Positions 1 through 12,100 of a DNA stretch of 64,000 bases are shown one piece after another. Origin of the DNA: Ostrinia nubilalis. Taxonomy: Eukaryota > Arthropoda > Insecta > Lepidoptera > Crambidae. The notes beneath the pieces were generated by a model. That model was not told the DNA's origin. It did no database searches and was given only the letters and a program-made list of their open reading frames with translations. The first letter of the stretch is position 1; the number at the start of each line of letters is the position of its first letter. A program made the position numbers and the translations under genes. Location of the stretch: assembly GCF_963855985.1 (NCBI RefSeq), contig NC_087093.1:627501-691500 (forward strand), read 5' to 3'.

Positions 1-199
1 GTGTGTGCTGTATGCAAATATTGGGTGCACGCGGTGTAGTGCTGTGTACGACAGGGGCGCCGAAAAAAGGTTTCTTGTTTTAGCGAAATTATTGATCACG
101 AATAGCGTAGATTAGAATAAGTAAATAAATGAATTCCAAAACTAGTGAAGATGGTCATAAAATAGAGCTAATTAAAAAAATAAATAATCGTCGTCGTCG

Positions 200-415
200 A
201 CGTCGCTTCTGTTGAACGACTAGTCGTGCAGGGGAAGGTTGAGGGCACAAGAGCGCGCGGCAGGTCGCCCATGCGCTGGACTGACCAGATCAAAACCACA
301 CTCAATGGTCCACTCCACGAGTGCACAAGGAAGGCTGCAGTGCGGGAGGAATGGCGACGGATTGTGACGACCACGACCACTCTGGCAAGAGTGTAGCGAC
401 GAAGAAGAAGAAGAT
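200..415 (+). mobile_element. 3' tail of a LINE (RT C-terminus fragment)
   Basis: A degenerate reading frame on the plus strand contains RGRSPMRWTDQIK followed by a REEWRRIV motif. This is the pattern found at the C-terminus of lepidopteran LINE endonuclease/reverse transcriptases (GRPxxRWxD...W). It ends in a GAAGAA-rich microsatellite typical of a LINE 3' end. It is a 5'-truncated fragment upstream of the receptor gene; the exact 5' boundary cannot be fixed. Confidence 0.55.
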
Positions 416-675
416 ATCATGAACCTATCCTATGCATTTTCGTTCTTTAGGAAAACAGATTCTGAATACGATGCAACGATTACAACAACATTGTGTAATG
501 AAAAATAACATTTTCCAGTTGGCACCCCTTCAACTAACGCACCGCACTAGAGACAGTAATTAATCACTATTAGTATCTAGCTGTTAGCTTATTCAGTTCA
601 ATACCATAGCTTAGGAAGCGCGACGCGTACAAGCCTTTAGCTCCAAATAATTTTATTAATAGTGCCTGCAGAATA

Positions 676-2856
676 ATGGCCAGCAACAACAGTTTTAACT
701 CACAAGACTGGAGAGCAGAATTTATAGAAGTGATGTACTCGGATAAGTCGGTCTGGGCTCTAGTGTTTTACCAGAGTGTCATGGTCGTGATCTTTGTAGC
801 TGGCGTGTGCTTCAACCTGCTGTCGTGCGCGGCGCTGTGGCAGGCGTGGCGCGCGCGCGCCGTCGACTACTACCTCCTCAACCTGACCGCCGTGGACCTC
901 GTCGCGGCCTTCGGCATCCTCTTGGAACTCAACGGATACTCCCACTCCCCGAACGACTTCGAAGGCCTGTGGGACGCGGTGTGCAAAGTGCACTACTTAC
1001 TGTTGTTCACCTTATTCAACACGGACATTTTGACCGTAACCGCGCTCGCGATCGAGCGATACGTGGCCGTGTTTCATCCGTTGCTGCTGAACAAAAATCC
1101 CGGGAGGAGAATGAGGAAAATTATCTGCTCGATTTGGTTGATTGCGATTCTCGAATCTGTGCCGGAGATGATGACGGTGTGTCTGGTGCAAACGCAGACG
1201 GTTTCCATGTGTGTCTACGTTCCGACTTCGCATGCCAAAGTGGCGAATGTAGTGTTAAGTCTGGCGACGTTCGCGATTCCGCTGGGCGCCATGTGCCTGG
1301 CGTACGCGCGGCTGGCGGGCGCGGTGCGGCGCGCGCAGGCCAGCCACAGCAGCGCAGCGGTCTTCAACCACCGCAATAACAGCAGTAAAATTAATAAGCT
1401 TATAAGTAAGTTTTTGTAGCTTTTCATTTATCTTATCCTTTTGCACAGAAATATCCGATACTACACAGATGTTTCATTTAATATTTATTTATTTTAAGAT
1501 TCAAGGACCGCTTGATTTTCAGATCTACTGACTAAACATGGTTCACTTCTAAAAAATGTTTCGTCTTCGTAAGCAATTCTTGCTCTGTCCCCCTAACTTT
1601 TCCGGCCAATCCTTCTCACCTCCATTAATACGTTCCGTATGTCCAGTTGCGCTGACAGCGTCGTTCCTGGTCTGCTGGCTTCCGTTCTTCGTGTTTCGGA
1701 TCATGTGTACGCTCGATACACATCGATCTTGGATGTTGCAGGTGATATTATATTCTTCATCTATACTTAAAATACTTATAATAAATCTGTAGAGAGGTCA
1801 ATTCTGTACATGAAATATATTTTCAAAATAACTATCAGGGAGTGATTAGTGATCGATACTGATGCCAAAAATGCAATCAGTAAAATTTTTGTCTGTCTGT
1901 CTGTATGTTCCTTATAGAAACAAAAACTACTCGACGGATTTTAACGAAACTTGGTACAATTATTCTTCATACTCCTGGGCAGGTTATAGTATACTTAGGA
2001 ATTCCCACGGGAACGGGTATTAGCGGGAAAATTCTTTTGTATGAAAAACCTAAACCGCTTAAGTTAGACGCTTGAAATTTGGCATGCAGGTACCTTAGTA
2101 AACTTAAAGCTTAGTTACAACAGGAAATTGCAAAATTCCCACGGGAACGGGAGTTAGCGGGAAAAAACATTTGTATGAAAAAATCTAAACCGCGTAAGAT
2201 AGATGAAGGCGGTAAAACGGGATCCACGCGTACGAAGTCGCAGGCGGCCGCTAGTTCTACATAAAATAAATAAGGTCTAAGTAAAATAACGTAGCGTCCA
2301 TTAACTCGAACCAATTTTTTTTAGAACTATGACATCCTGATGATGGTAGCTCTCAACAGCTGGTTTACCATCGTCCTGAACCCGCTGCTTTTCGGCTTGC
2401 TGTCTACAAAGTTCAGAAACGCTCTCAAGGTAAGATCTTAATGAGAAAAGTATTTGTACCATTTACTACAGTTTTAAGAGTAGCATTAGTATTCCCTAAT
2501 GAGGTTCAGACTTGCGAAAGATCCCTGGAAGAAATTATATGCGTCAAATCGAGGACAGCGAAAGATGACCTGAAGTCCTATGCCCAGCCAGAAATGGCCC
2601 GATGATGGTGATTCAGTTTCGAAAAAATTATGCAATAATACCTTCAAACTATGTAATAAGTTAAAACAGAATGATTACGTCGCATCCTTTGCTGTTTACA
2701 GACCCCTGACTCGCACGTATGTATGCATGCATGTATCAATCACATTCCACATTTTAAGATATTGCAATGCGCTGACATGTCATTTTTTATTTACAGTCCT
2801 TGTGGAATACAAAATTCAAGAGACATCAATCGAGCAGCAGAAATTTAGTAGTGTGA
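676..2856 (+). CDS. Class A (rhodopsin-like) G-protein-coupled receptor, four coding exons
   Basis: Exons 676-1405, 1647-1741, 2325-2429 and 2797-2856 join in frame across GT-AG introns into a 329-residue seven-helix plasma-membrane receptor. TM1 is about residues 31-54, TM2 64-85 and TM3 101-126. An ERY triplet (127-129) stands in place of DRY, TM6 carries CWLPFF (253-258), and TM7 carries NPLLF (294-298) where NPxxY is usual. Cys103 could pair with a cysteine in loop 2 (169 or 179), and N4-N5-S6 is a possible N-glycosylation site. The start is the first ATG with a short hydrophilic N-terminus before TM1. Intron 2 contains a Helitron. An AATAAA lies at 2925. ERY plus the overall pattern suggests a peptide-type receptor, but I cannot name the ligand; it may be an orphan. 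The family call is firm and the subfamily is open. Confidence 0.85.
1760..2254 (+). mobile_element. Non-autonomous Helitron-like element in receptor intron 2
   Basis: The element begins TCTATACTTAAAATACTTA and ends with a GC-rich hairpin region (CAGGCGGCCG) followed by CTAG. It is flanked by A on the left and T on the right, the Helitron target pattern, with no target duplication. It encodes nothing. It holds two copies of a CCCACGGGAACGG motif. A relative of its 3' end is at 55990-56007. Confidence 0.7.
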
Positions 2857-2924
2857 AGTTACCTCAAAAATCTGGAATCACTCCCTACAATTCAGATGCA
2901 CCTACTTACTTTTTGGAGGTTCGA

Positions 2925-2930
2925 AATAAA
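2925..2930 (+). terminator. Poly(A) signal of the receptor gene
   Basis: AATAAA lies 69 bases past the receptor stop codon, between the convergent receptor and acyl-CoA synthetase genes. Confidence 0.5.
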
Positions 2931-3011
2931 TTTCAATTATATTTTGTGTTGGACCATTGTCCAAATAGGCAATAATTGTAAGAAAGTAAATAATATATCT
3001 ATAAAAGGCAA

Positions 3012-3017
3012 TTTATT
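3012..3017 (-). terminator. Poly(A) signal of the ACSF2-like gene
   Basis: AATAAA on the minus strand, about 100 bases past the stop codon at 3118-3120. The two convergent transcripts probably end within a few dozen bases of each other. Confidence 0.5.
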
Positions 3018-3117
3018 GTGTATAATTCATTTAAAAAATCATCAGCCTGTATTTCATTTGACTAAAGCCATTTGTACTTAGCAATTAAAACACCTAAGTA
3101 AATCAGAAAATCACAGC

Positions 3118-6100
3118 TCATATCTTGCCGGCCTCGACCATGTCCTTCAGCTTGAACTTCTGGATCTTGCCAGAAGTGGTCTTAGGGAAGTCGTCCACCG
3201 TCTTGAGTATTCGAGGCATCTTGAAGCGGGCCAGTTTGCCGGCCAGGTGGCGCCGCGCGTCGTCGAGCGTAATGGAGGCCCCGGGACGAAGGCGGACAAC
3301 CGCGCACAATTCCTCGCCTACTCGCTCGTCTGATACGCCCACCACCTGGATAATGTTTTCTAATATGGTCAGAGAACTTTATTGATACTTAATTTACTTA
3401 CAGAAAGCTACAAAGCTTGCTACCTACTTAATTTCTAAATGAGCATGAAAGAAGAGTTTTGATTGTGTGTACTTACTTACCTACACAACGCGAGTTACGC
3501 TACTCGCAAAACGAACGGTTTTCGTTGTTATGGCCATGGTCATGGTAATGGTCTAGACCTAGAAAACAGTTTCTAGCAAGATGTGAGCGGAATGTGAGCT
3601 GTTAAAAATATGGAATATATGTGGAATAGAGTAGTTATAAGACAAGTATTTATTATTGTCCGGAAGAAGTGGTAAGGTTAAATTGGGACGTGTAAAAGTG
3701 CTTTTTAAAAGCCTACTTGCATAAATAAAATGAATTTTGAGTTTTATTGTGTGCAAGGAAGACATCGGTTTTGATTCCTCAAACGCTTCTTCGCTGAGGT
3801 GAGATTACTATCACCACTCTTTACTATTTTTCTCTAGTCTTGCCTTTATTTAAACTTAGCTTGTAGAGAATAGGAGAGAAGGTTTTGTGATGTTTAATGC
3901 TAGTGCTTTTAGGCTCTGGACCATGTATGTATAGTTGCGTATAAAACAGGTCTTAAATTTTCGCTTCGCTGTGTAAACCTAGCTTGCAGATTAGAAATGT
4001 TTTTATTTTTTAAGGACGTAATTGATCAGTGCCTCTCAACAATATCCTGCTGCGTGTTGAGCAGTTCCTAGTCTTCGCTTTGCTGTGTAAGCATATGAAA
4101 ATGAAATGTTTTATTTAGCGACACAAAACAACATCAAGAAAATGATAACCAAACTAAAAATAAATAGAGTAGGTAATGTGCGTGTCACCGAAACGGTATC
4201 CACTCAGAATCATGTCGAGGTGTCGTAACGACGACTCTGGTCTTCCGTGGATACTCGAAGCGCAAGAGGCACTGCTATGACACAGCAATACTACTCCGGT
4301 TGCATCTTAGAGAATAGTAAAGAAAGGTTTATTTTTAACTAGCTTTCCGCCCGCGGCTTCGCCCGCGTAGAATTTTGTCTGTCATAGAAAAACTTTATCG
4401 CGCGCGTCCCTGTTTCAAAAACCGGGATAAAAACTATCCTATGTCCTTTCCCGGGACTCAAACCAAATTTCATCAAAATCGGTTCAGTGGTTTAGGCGTG
4501 AAAGCGAGACAGACAGACAGAGTTACTTTCGCATTTATAGTATTAGTATAGATTATAGTCTGGTCCGGGAGCACGTAGAATTTTGTCCAATGACCCCAAG
4601 CTACCCATCCTTATCGTTCGCGCGTAATTATTTTGCTGTCGCGCTCGCACACTCACTGCGGGCGCCCGTCGCACAGTCGCGACAGCAATATAATTACGCG
4701 CGAGCGATAAGGATGGGTAGCTTGGGGTCATTGGACAAAATTCTACGTGCTCACGGACCAGACTATAGTATAGATCAGTCTTTCCCAAAGTGGGCGATAA
4801 CGCCCCCTTGTGGGCGCTGCAGGCTTAAAGGGGGGCGGTAAGAGACCCAGAAAAAAAATCGGGACGTTGTGTAGAGGTTTGGGAGGCGTCATCTACTAGG
4901 AGGACTCTTAGACATCGACTGAGCTTGACTCTTGACTACAGAAATGGGGGGCGCTAAAAATAATTTATTCTCAAAGTGGGCAGTAGACTAAATAAGTTTG
5001 GGAACCACTGGTATAGATGCTGCCTGGCCTTACCTGGCTCTCGACAATGTCTGGGTGCGTGTTGAGCAGGTCCTCGATCTCCTTTGGCGCGATGTTCTCT
5101 CCGCCGCGCACCACGATGTCCTTCAGCCGGCCCACGATTCGCGCGTACCCGTCCGGCCTTAGCACGAACTTGTCGCTGCAACACAAGCAACAGTTGCACT
5201 GCGACATCCTCCCATAGATTTTGTATGGCAGATAAGCTGCACAATTTCACCAGCTCGATTGAGGGACCACTTACTGTTTTCAAAGCAGCTAATAAATCCT
5301 ATTATAATTGTTTTTATACAGAAGTTGTCTTCCACTTTACTGGTTGATGGTAGTGGTCAAGGAGTCTGGAGTATGATATCGTTCAGTGCACTATTTATCA
5401 AACAGATTATTCCGACCTGATAATTTGTCAATAATATTTTCCCCAAGACGTCTGGCCAGCGTGGGGTGTGTAGGCCTACATTAGAAAGGATCGTGCTCCT
5501 GCAGTGGGAACCAAATGAACTGATGATGATGATTGTCCTGTCGATGATTTGGTTTTTCAGATGTGATTATCACAATCATGGGCTGATATATTATATTAGT
5601 TCAAACAATGAATATACTCGTAGACGTGGGAATCTCACCCGGTGCTCAGCCAGCCGTCGTCAGCCAGCACCTCGCTGGTCTTCCCGGGCTCGGCCCAGTA
5701 GCCCATCATGGTGCTGTAGCCGCGCTGCAGCAGCTCACCGCTGGAACCCCACGGAACAGTTTTGCCTTCCTGGTCCACTACCTGAAAAAAATATAATAGA
5801 GCCTTGGTAATGCCAATTTGTTGAAGTGGTCAGCCTTCTGTGCGTTTTATTGCTACGACGAAAATCAAGTAAAACACCACCTCCACTCTTTCCGTGGATG
5901 TTGTAAGAGGTGACTAAGGAAGAAACACGCAACATCAGGTTTCCCAAACCCGTTTGGGCAGCGTGAGGAATGTAGAGGGCTATGCTCGGTGTTTCTTTAC
6001 GAGATCGAATCAGAAATGAGAAAATCCGTAAAAAAAAAAGTCGCTGACATAGCCCAACGGACTAGCAAGCTGAAGTGGTAATAGGCAGGGCACATAGTAC

Positions 6101-9100
6101 GCAGAACTGACGGCCGATGGGGCAACAAGGTTCTGGAATGCAGGCCACGTACCGGAAAATGCAGCTTCCACCCACAAGGTGGACCGACGACATCATAAAG
6201 GTAGCAGAAAGGCGCTCGACACAGGCCGCTACCAACTGGGCAACATGGAAAGCATTGGGGAAGGCCTATGTTCAGCAGTGGACGTCCTATGGCTGAGATG
6301 ATGATGATGTCCTCCTGCTGTGGAGCCTAACGTCCTGATGATAGTCTACTTACCTTGACCTCGAGGTGGTCGTGCAGGAAGCCGACGGTGTCCGCCACCA
6401 CGTCCACGCCGTCTTCTGGTAGCGACTGGAACAGCCCCGCCGTCGCCTCCGTCAGTCCGTACAGCGTCTGCAAGCAGGGACTGAACAGTTCAATACGTCA
6501 GACATAACGTAAAAACACTGTCTTCAAAGTCCAACGATACTGAAACTTTATAATATGTCATAATTATGGGGCACTTCGGTGTTGGCCAAAATCGGAACTG
6601 ACAATCTTGTTTAATAGTAGCGCCCTCTTATCAATGTCATATCTGGGACACTTCAGTTTTGGCTATAACAAAATGGCGGCACGTCAACGTCACCTGGCGG
6701 CGTTTAACAGAAATTAGTAAGCGAAGAGGCGACCTTATGTCGATCCGTGGATCTGAAAAGACATATTGGAGACTGTGTGCGCTACTGCTATCACCGTCCA
6801 TTGTAAACATAGTTATAAAAGTTGGACCTGTTTTATGCTGTCCACGGTAAATGCGGTGGCACATCAAGCTGAATACTGTAGCATCTTATTTACTTGTAAC
6901 AGGGACGATTATGCGACAGCAAATTGTGTTCCGTCTACTGCTGGTCAAAGGATTTTCACAACCGGTCCTGGGCTGCATGTAGGTGTTCCAGGATGATCGT
7001 ACCTTGACGGAGTCCACGTGTAGAAGGTTGTGGATGTCTCGCACGAGCTGCGGGCTTAGCGGCGCGCCGGCTGCTAGCGCTCGGCGCAGGCGCGGCTTGA
7101 GCGACGAGCCGCGCATCTGGGAAACCATTCGGAGAACTTATTTATTTATTTATTTTTAATTTAATTTAAATAATTTATTTATTTCATGATATAAAACGGT
7201 TTCGTTCGTTCGTTCGTTTCAGCCAAAAGACGTCCACTGCTGGACAAAGGCCTCCCCCAAGGTTCTATGCTCTATGCTAAGGTGCTATGCTCGGAGTTTC
7301 CCTGCGTGATCGAATCAGAAATGAGGAGATCCGTAGGAGAACCAGAGTGACTGACATGGCCCGCAGAATCGCTAGAGCATAGAACCTTGGGGGAGGCCTT
7401 TTTCCAGCAGTGGACGTCTTTCGGCTGAAACGAACGAACGAAAACATTAAATATCATTTATGTAAGTACCTGAGATAGCATGTCCACAAACATCGTTGGC
7501 GTTCCAGTAACAATTGAACACCTGAAAAGAAATACATATACATGAGTATTACTCGTTAATTTTATTGTTAAAAGTCATACAGAAGTATAGAAGTACTATT
7601 GGCAACAGTGTTAACTACCCATTGCGGGTCATGTCGTTTCGTTCTATCGCAAAGAATCACCATTTGATGAGAGCGAGAGCAAAAACGGAAATGGAAGGCG
7701 AGCTTAATGCCATAAGTCATTCTCTACCAGCTGACCTTGAGCAAAACAGAGATATTGAGTAGGCGGTGCTAAAATGGTTGATGGATGATGATGACTCACT
7801 GGTGGTCGTGCAGCGCTTGAAGCGCGGCGCGCGCGTCGTACAGCGGCGCTGGGAGCGTGAGCGTGGCGCCGTGCCGCCAGCCGCCCAGCAGCGTGATCAC
7901 CGAGCCCAGCGCGTGGAAGATGGCGCCTGAGCATATTTATTGACTCACTGGTGGTCGTGCAGCGCTTGAAGCGTGATCACCGAGCCCAGCGCGTGGAAGA
8001 TGGCGCCTGAGCATATTTATTGACTCACTGGTGGTCGTGCAGCGCTTGAAGCGTGATCACCGAGCCCAGCGCGTGGAAGATGGGCGCCTGGACATATTTA
8101 TTGACTCACTGGTGGTCGTGCAGCGCTTGAAGCGTGATCACCGAGCCCAGCGCGTGGAAGATGGCGCCTGAGCATATTTATTGACTCACTGGTGGTCGTG
8201 CAGCGCTTGAAGCGTGATCACCGAGCCCAGCGCGTGGAAGATGGGCGCCTGGACATATTTATTGACTCACTGGTGGTCGTGCAGCGCTTGAAGCGTGATC
8301 ACCGAGCCCAGCGCGTGGAAGATGGCGCCTGAGCATATTTATTGACTCACTGGTGGTCGTGCAGCGCTTGAAGCGTGATCACCGAGCCCAGCGCGTGGAA
8401 GATGGGCGCCTGGACATATTTATTGACTCACTGGTGGTCGTGCAGCGCTTGAAGCGTGATCACCGAGCCCAGCGCGTGGAAGATGGCGCCTGAGCATATT
8501 TATTGACTCACTGGTGGTCGTGCAGCGCTTGAAGCGTGATCACCGAGCCCAGCGCGTGGAAGATGGGCGCCTGGACATATTTATTGACTCACTGGTGGTC
8601 GTGCAGCGCTTGAAGCGTGATCACCGAGCCCAGCGCGTGGAAGATGGGCGCCTGGACATATTTATTGACTCACTGGTGGTCGTGCAGCGCTTGAAGCGTG
8701 ATCACCGAGCCCAGCGCGTGGAAGATGGGCGCCTGGACATATTTATTGACTCACTGGTGGTCGTGCAGCGCTTGAAGCGTGGCGCGCGCGTCGTACAGCG
8801 GCGCTGGGAGCGTGAGCGTGGCGCCGTGCCGCCAGCCGCCCAGCAGCGTGATCACCGAGCCCAGCGCGTGGAAAATGGGCGCCTGCGCATATTTTTTTTT
8901 TTTATATATCTGCAATCGACTTGGGTCATAATCAGATGTTTTGTCTTGTTCACTAATGCCACTTCCATAGCCATAGCAACCTTGCGGTTTTACTGGCCGA
9001 AACGGGATACATGAACGCGGCATGCGTCGGCAATGAACGAACATCTCATATAACCAAGTCAATTGAAATCGGTACGGCTAGCACGAAAAACTTTCGAGTT

Positions 9101-12100
9101 CGAATCGTTTGCGTATTCGAATCGCCATCAAAAGATTTAGTACCTACAAAAACTGCAACAGCGCCCTTGTGAACGTGTCGTAAAGTGAACTTAGTATGAG
9201 AAATGGTTGCACGAAACTTATTTTGAGAATCAAAACTGTCACGTTATCGTTTAATTCGAAGATTGAGTATCGAATTTTGTCGAATACACAAACGATTCGA
9301 AGACGAAAGTTGTTCATACTAGAGGTACAGACTAGAAATAAATAAGATACAAACGTTTCCATTTTGTATCCTACAAAAATTCGCTGATTTAGTATTACGA
9401 GTAGTATAGGTTGTTCTAACGTTCTTAGGGTTCCGTAGTCCTGACAAGGAACCCTTATTATACTACAAGGAACGAAGCTATCTTTGAAAACACCCAGTTC
9501 TACGTGTTGTGTACCTGTAAGCAGATGTCCTGATGGCCGTCGTGGTAGCCGAGCCGCTTGCCCACGAAGTACGTGTTGTTGACCACGCCCCGCTGCGAGT
9601 CCAGCCCCGCTTTGGGGTTACCTGGGAAGAAAAAAGTAGCTTATTATGCCTACATACCGGATTAACGGTGGCTCCACACTACCAGAGTAAATACAAATGC
9701 GCACCTCACCGCTAATCCACGCTAAATTTTGTCAGTGTGTGCGTGCGTGCCGCATACGTATTGGCGCGCTCACATACAAACCGCGCTCGGGCGTTTCTAT
9801 GAAGATGACCTACTCATTTGTATTTACTCTGACACTACTCCACATAATATTCTTTATTGATAGGCATGTAGGCAATTTTTAGATACTTATACTTGTCCCA
9901 ATAATAGCTTGCATCATCAATCCACTGCTGGACTGATAGGTAATTTTAATAATTAAGCATGCAACTGAATCAATCAGTCAAATAATATAACGCTCTAAAC
10001 TCTAATGCACCGTTATCTACAGCGATCTCCTTTAAAGAATTCGTTGTCCCCAATGATCGCCTTATCAGAAGGAAAGCAAATACCTAAATAGTTTTCCTAA
10101 ACTAAAATTATCAGATACGTATTTCTTATCAGATAGGGTTTGTATTTATTTAAATTGTGTATTTTGCCCTTTCCCGAGGTGACCTTCAATCAGTCATAGA
10201 CAGTCTTCCGATAAAGAAACGATTGAAAAATCTTAGCAGATCTGAAATACTCTTCTTCCTATACAGAGTGTTAGGTAAAGGGGTATATGAGCCGACACTA
10301 GCCCATGTTAACATGGGCATATAAATGGTATGGTGAAGTCAGAAAATTGATATCTTCATTTTAATTATTTTAATTTTCATACAAATCGGATTTTATAAAA
10401 TTTATTTTGTATGAAAATTCCAAAAATTAAAACGATGATATCAGATTTCTGACTTTACCATACCATTTATATGCCCGTGTTAACATGGGCTAGTGTCGGC
10501 TTATATAGGTAGGTACCCATTTGCCTAACACCCTGTATACTAAGATCAATACTAAGATTAAGTTACTCTCGCAACTCTAAATATTCACCTACCTGTGGTT
10601 CCCGAGGTGAAGTGAATTATGGAACCGTCTTCAGGTTTGACCTCGCTCGCGTATTTGGACGCATCTTGGTTCGCGTATTCTTCCACCAGCGACTCGAAGT
10701 TGAATGCCCCACTGGAATATAATATTAATAACTACATTCATAAAACTGAATACTTATTGTTATATCACTAGGTTCGAATACTAAAACTCTAGAACATTTA
10801 ATTTGAAACCAAAGGTCGCCTGTTAAAATTAAATAATCGCGACGATAAAGCAATTAAGTTTTTCCTTTTAATTCAGATGAAATTAGAACACTAGCACTGA
10901 TTTTATGATGTAATCTATACAGGTAAAGGGCGTTTGAAATGGAAATGCATAATATTAATTGAGAAAAATTGTTCATTTTTGCAATTAATCTTGTAAGAAT
11001 AATAACATATTCCGACACGCAAATCATGTTTGCGTGTCGGAATATGTTATTATTCTTATGTATTCATATACAAGATTTCCTATAACATTTTCCTAAACGC
11101 AATAAACGAGGTAAAACATTAAAAAAGTCTGTACAAAATCCATCAGTGTAAAGTATTTCCCATCCACTTACTCCAACTTCTCTTTCCCCGCAGCTATGAC
11201 GGAGATGAGCTCGGGGAATTCGTCTGAAGACAGACGACCAGGCTTGGAGTTCTGCAGCTGCGGGATGAGCTGGTTCAGGGTGGTGTGGTAGCGCCGGTTG
11301 GGAAGCTGCTCGCTTACCACGAGGCTCTTAACACCCACCTTCTTTAGGCAGTAGCTTAACTCTGATTTTTCGTATGCGGGATTGATTAATGCCTGGAAAT
11401 ATTAGGTATTTAGGTAGCGTCAGAGTGTCCTAGAAATATGATTGATTTAGCAAAAACATCGGTGTAAATTGAAATTGAAATTGAAAAAAAAATTGTCAGA
11501 CCGGGGTCCATAATCGTGTTAGTAACAATTTTCAAAGCCGCTTACATAGCACTGGAGACGTGCAAGCTAAGCCAGCGCCCCATGTAAAGATACATGAAAA
11601 ATTTGGAAATTGAAGTTACATGGAAATTCCTGACAGAGCGAAAGACGACTCGTCCCGTGAATGTCTTATGAGGCCACTAAGGGAGAAAGAAGTGAACATT
11701 AAGCCTCTCCCAACCCACTCAGCTAACGTGAAGAGTTAGGCTAAATCTCCATTAGCATACAATCAGATGTACAGCCTTCAAGTCACTCATAAGCACCTTT
11801 TCATCGTCTTAGCTGTTGGACACAACCAAGACGTCCTCCGCTGTCACAGTCTTTACACGGTGGGACCTATTATGGGGGTTGGGGTGTCAACAACCAAGAT
11901 AAATCCTCCGTGGTCATTCCACTCTACACGGTAGGACCTATATTTGGGAGGTGAGGGGTTCTGAGTAGGAGAACCAGAGTGACTGACATAGCCGCAGAAT
12001 CGCTAAAATCAAGTGGCAGTGGGCGGGGCACATAGCTCGGAGAGCTGATGGCCGCTGGGGCAGAAAAGTTCTTGAGTGGCGACCACGAGCCGAAGGACGT

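Noticed and set aside
807..1379. 190-codon frame overlapping the receptor exon 1
   Set aside because: Out-of-frame shadow of a GC-rich exon; the receptor frame has clear transmembrane motifs.
8514..9014. 166-codon plus-strand frame with a 27-residue repeated peptide
   Set aside because: It is the antisense of the ACSF2 exon array. The 81-bp period makes it look like a repeat protein.
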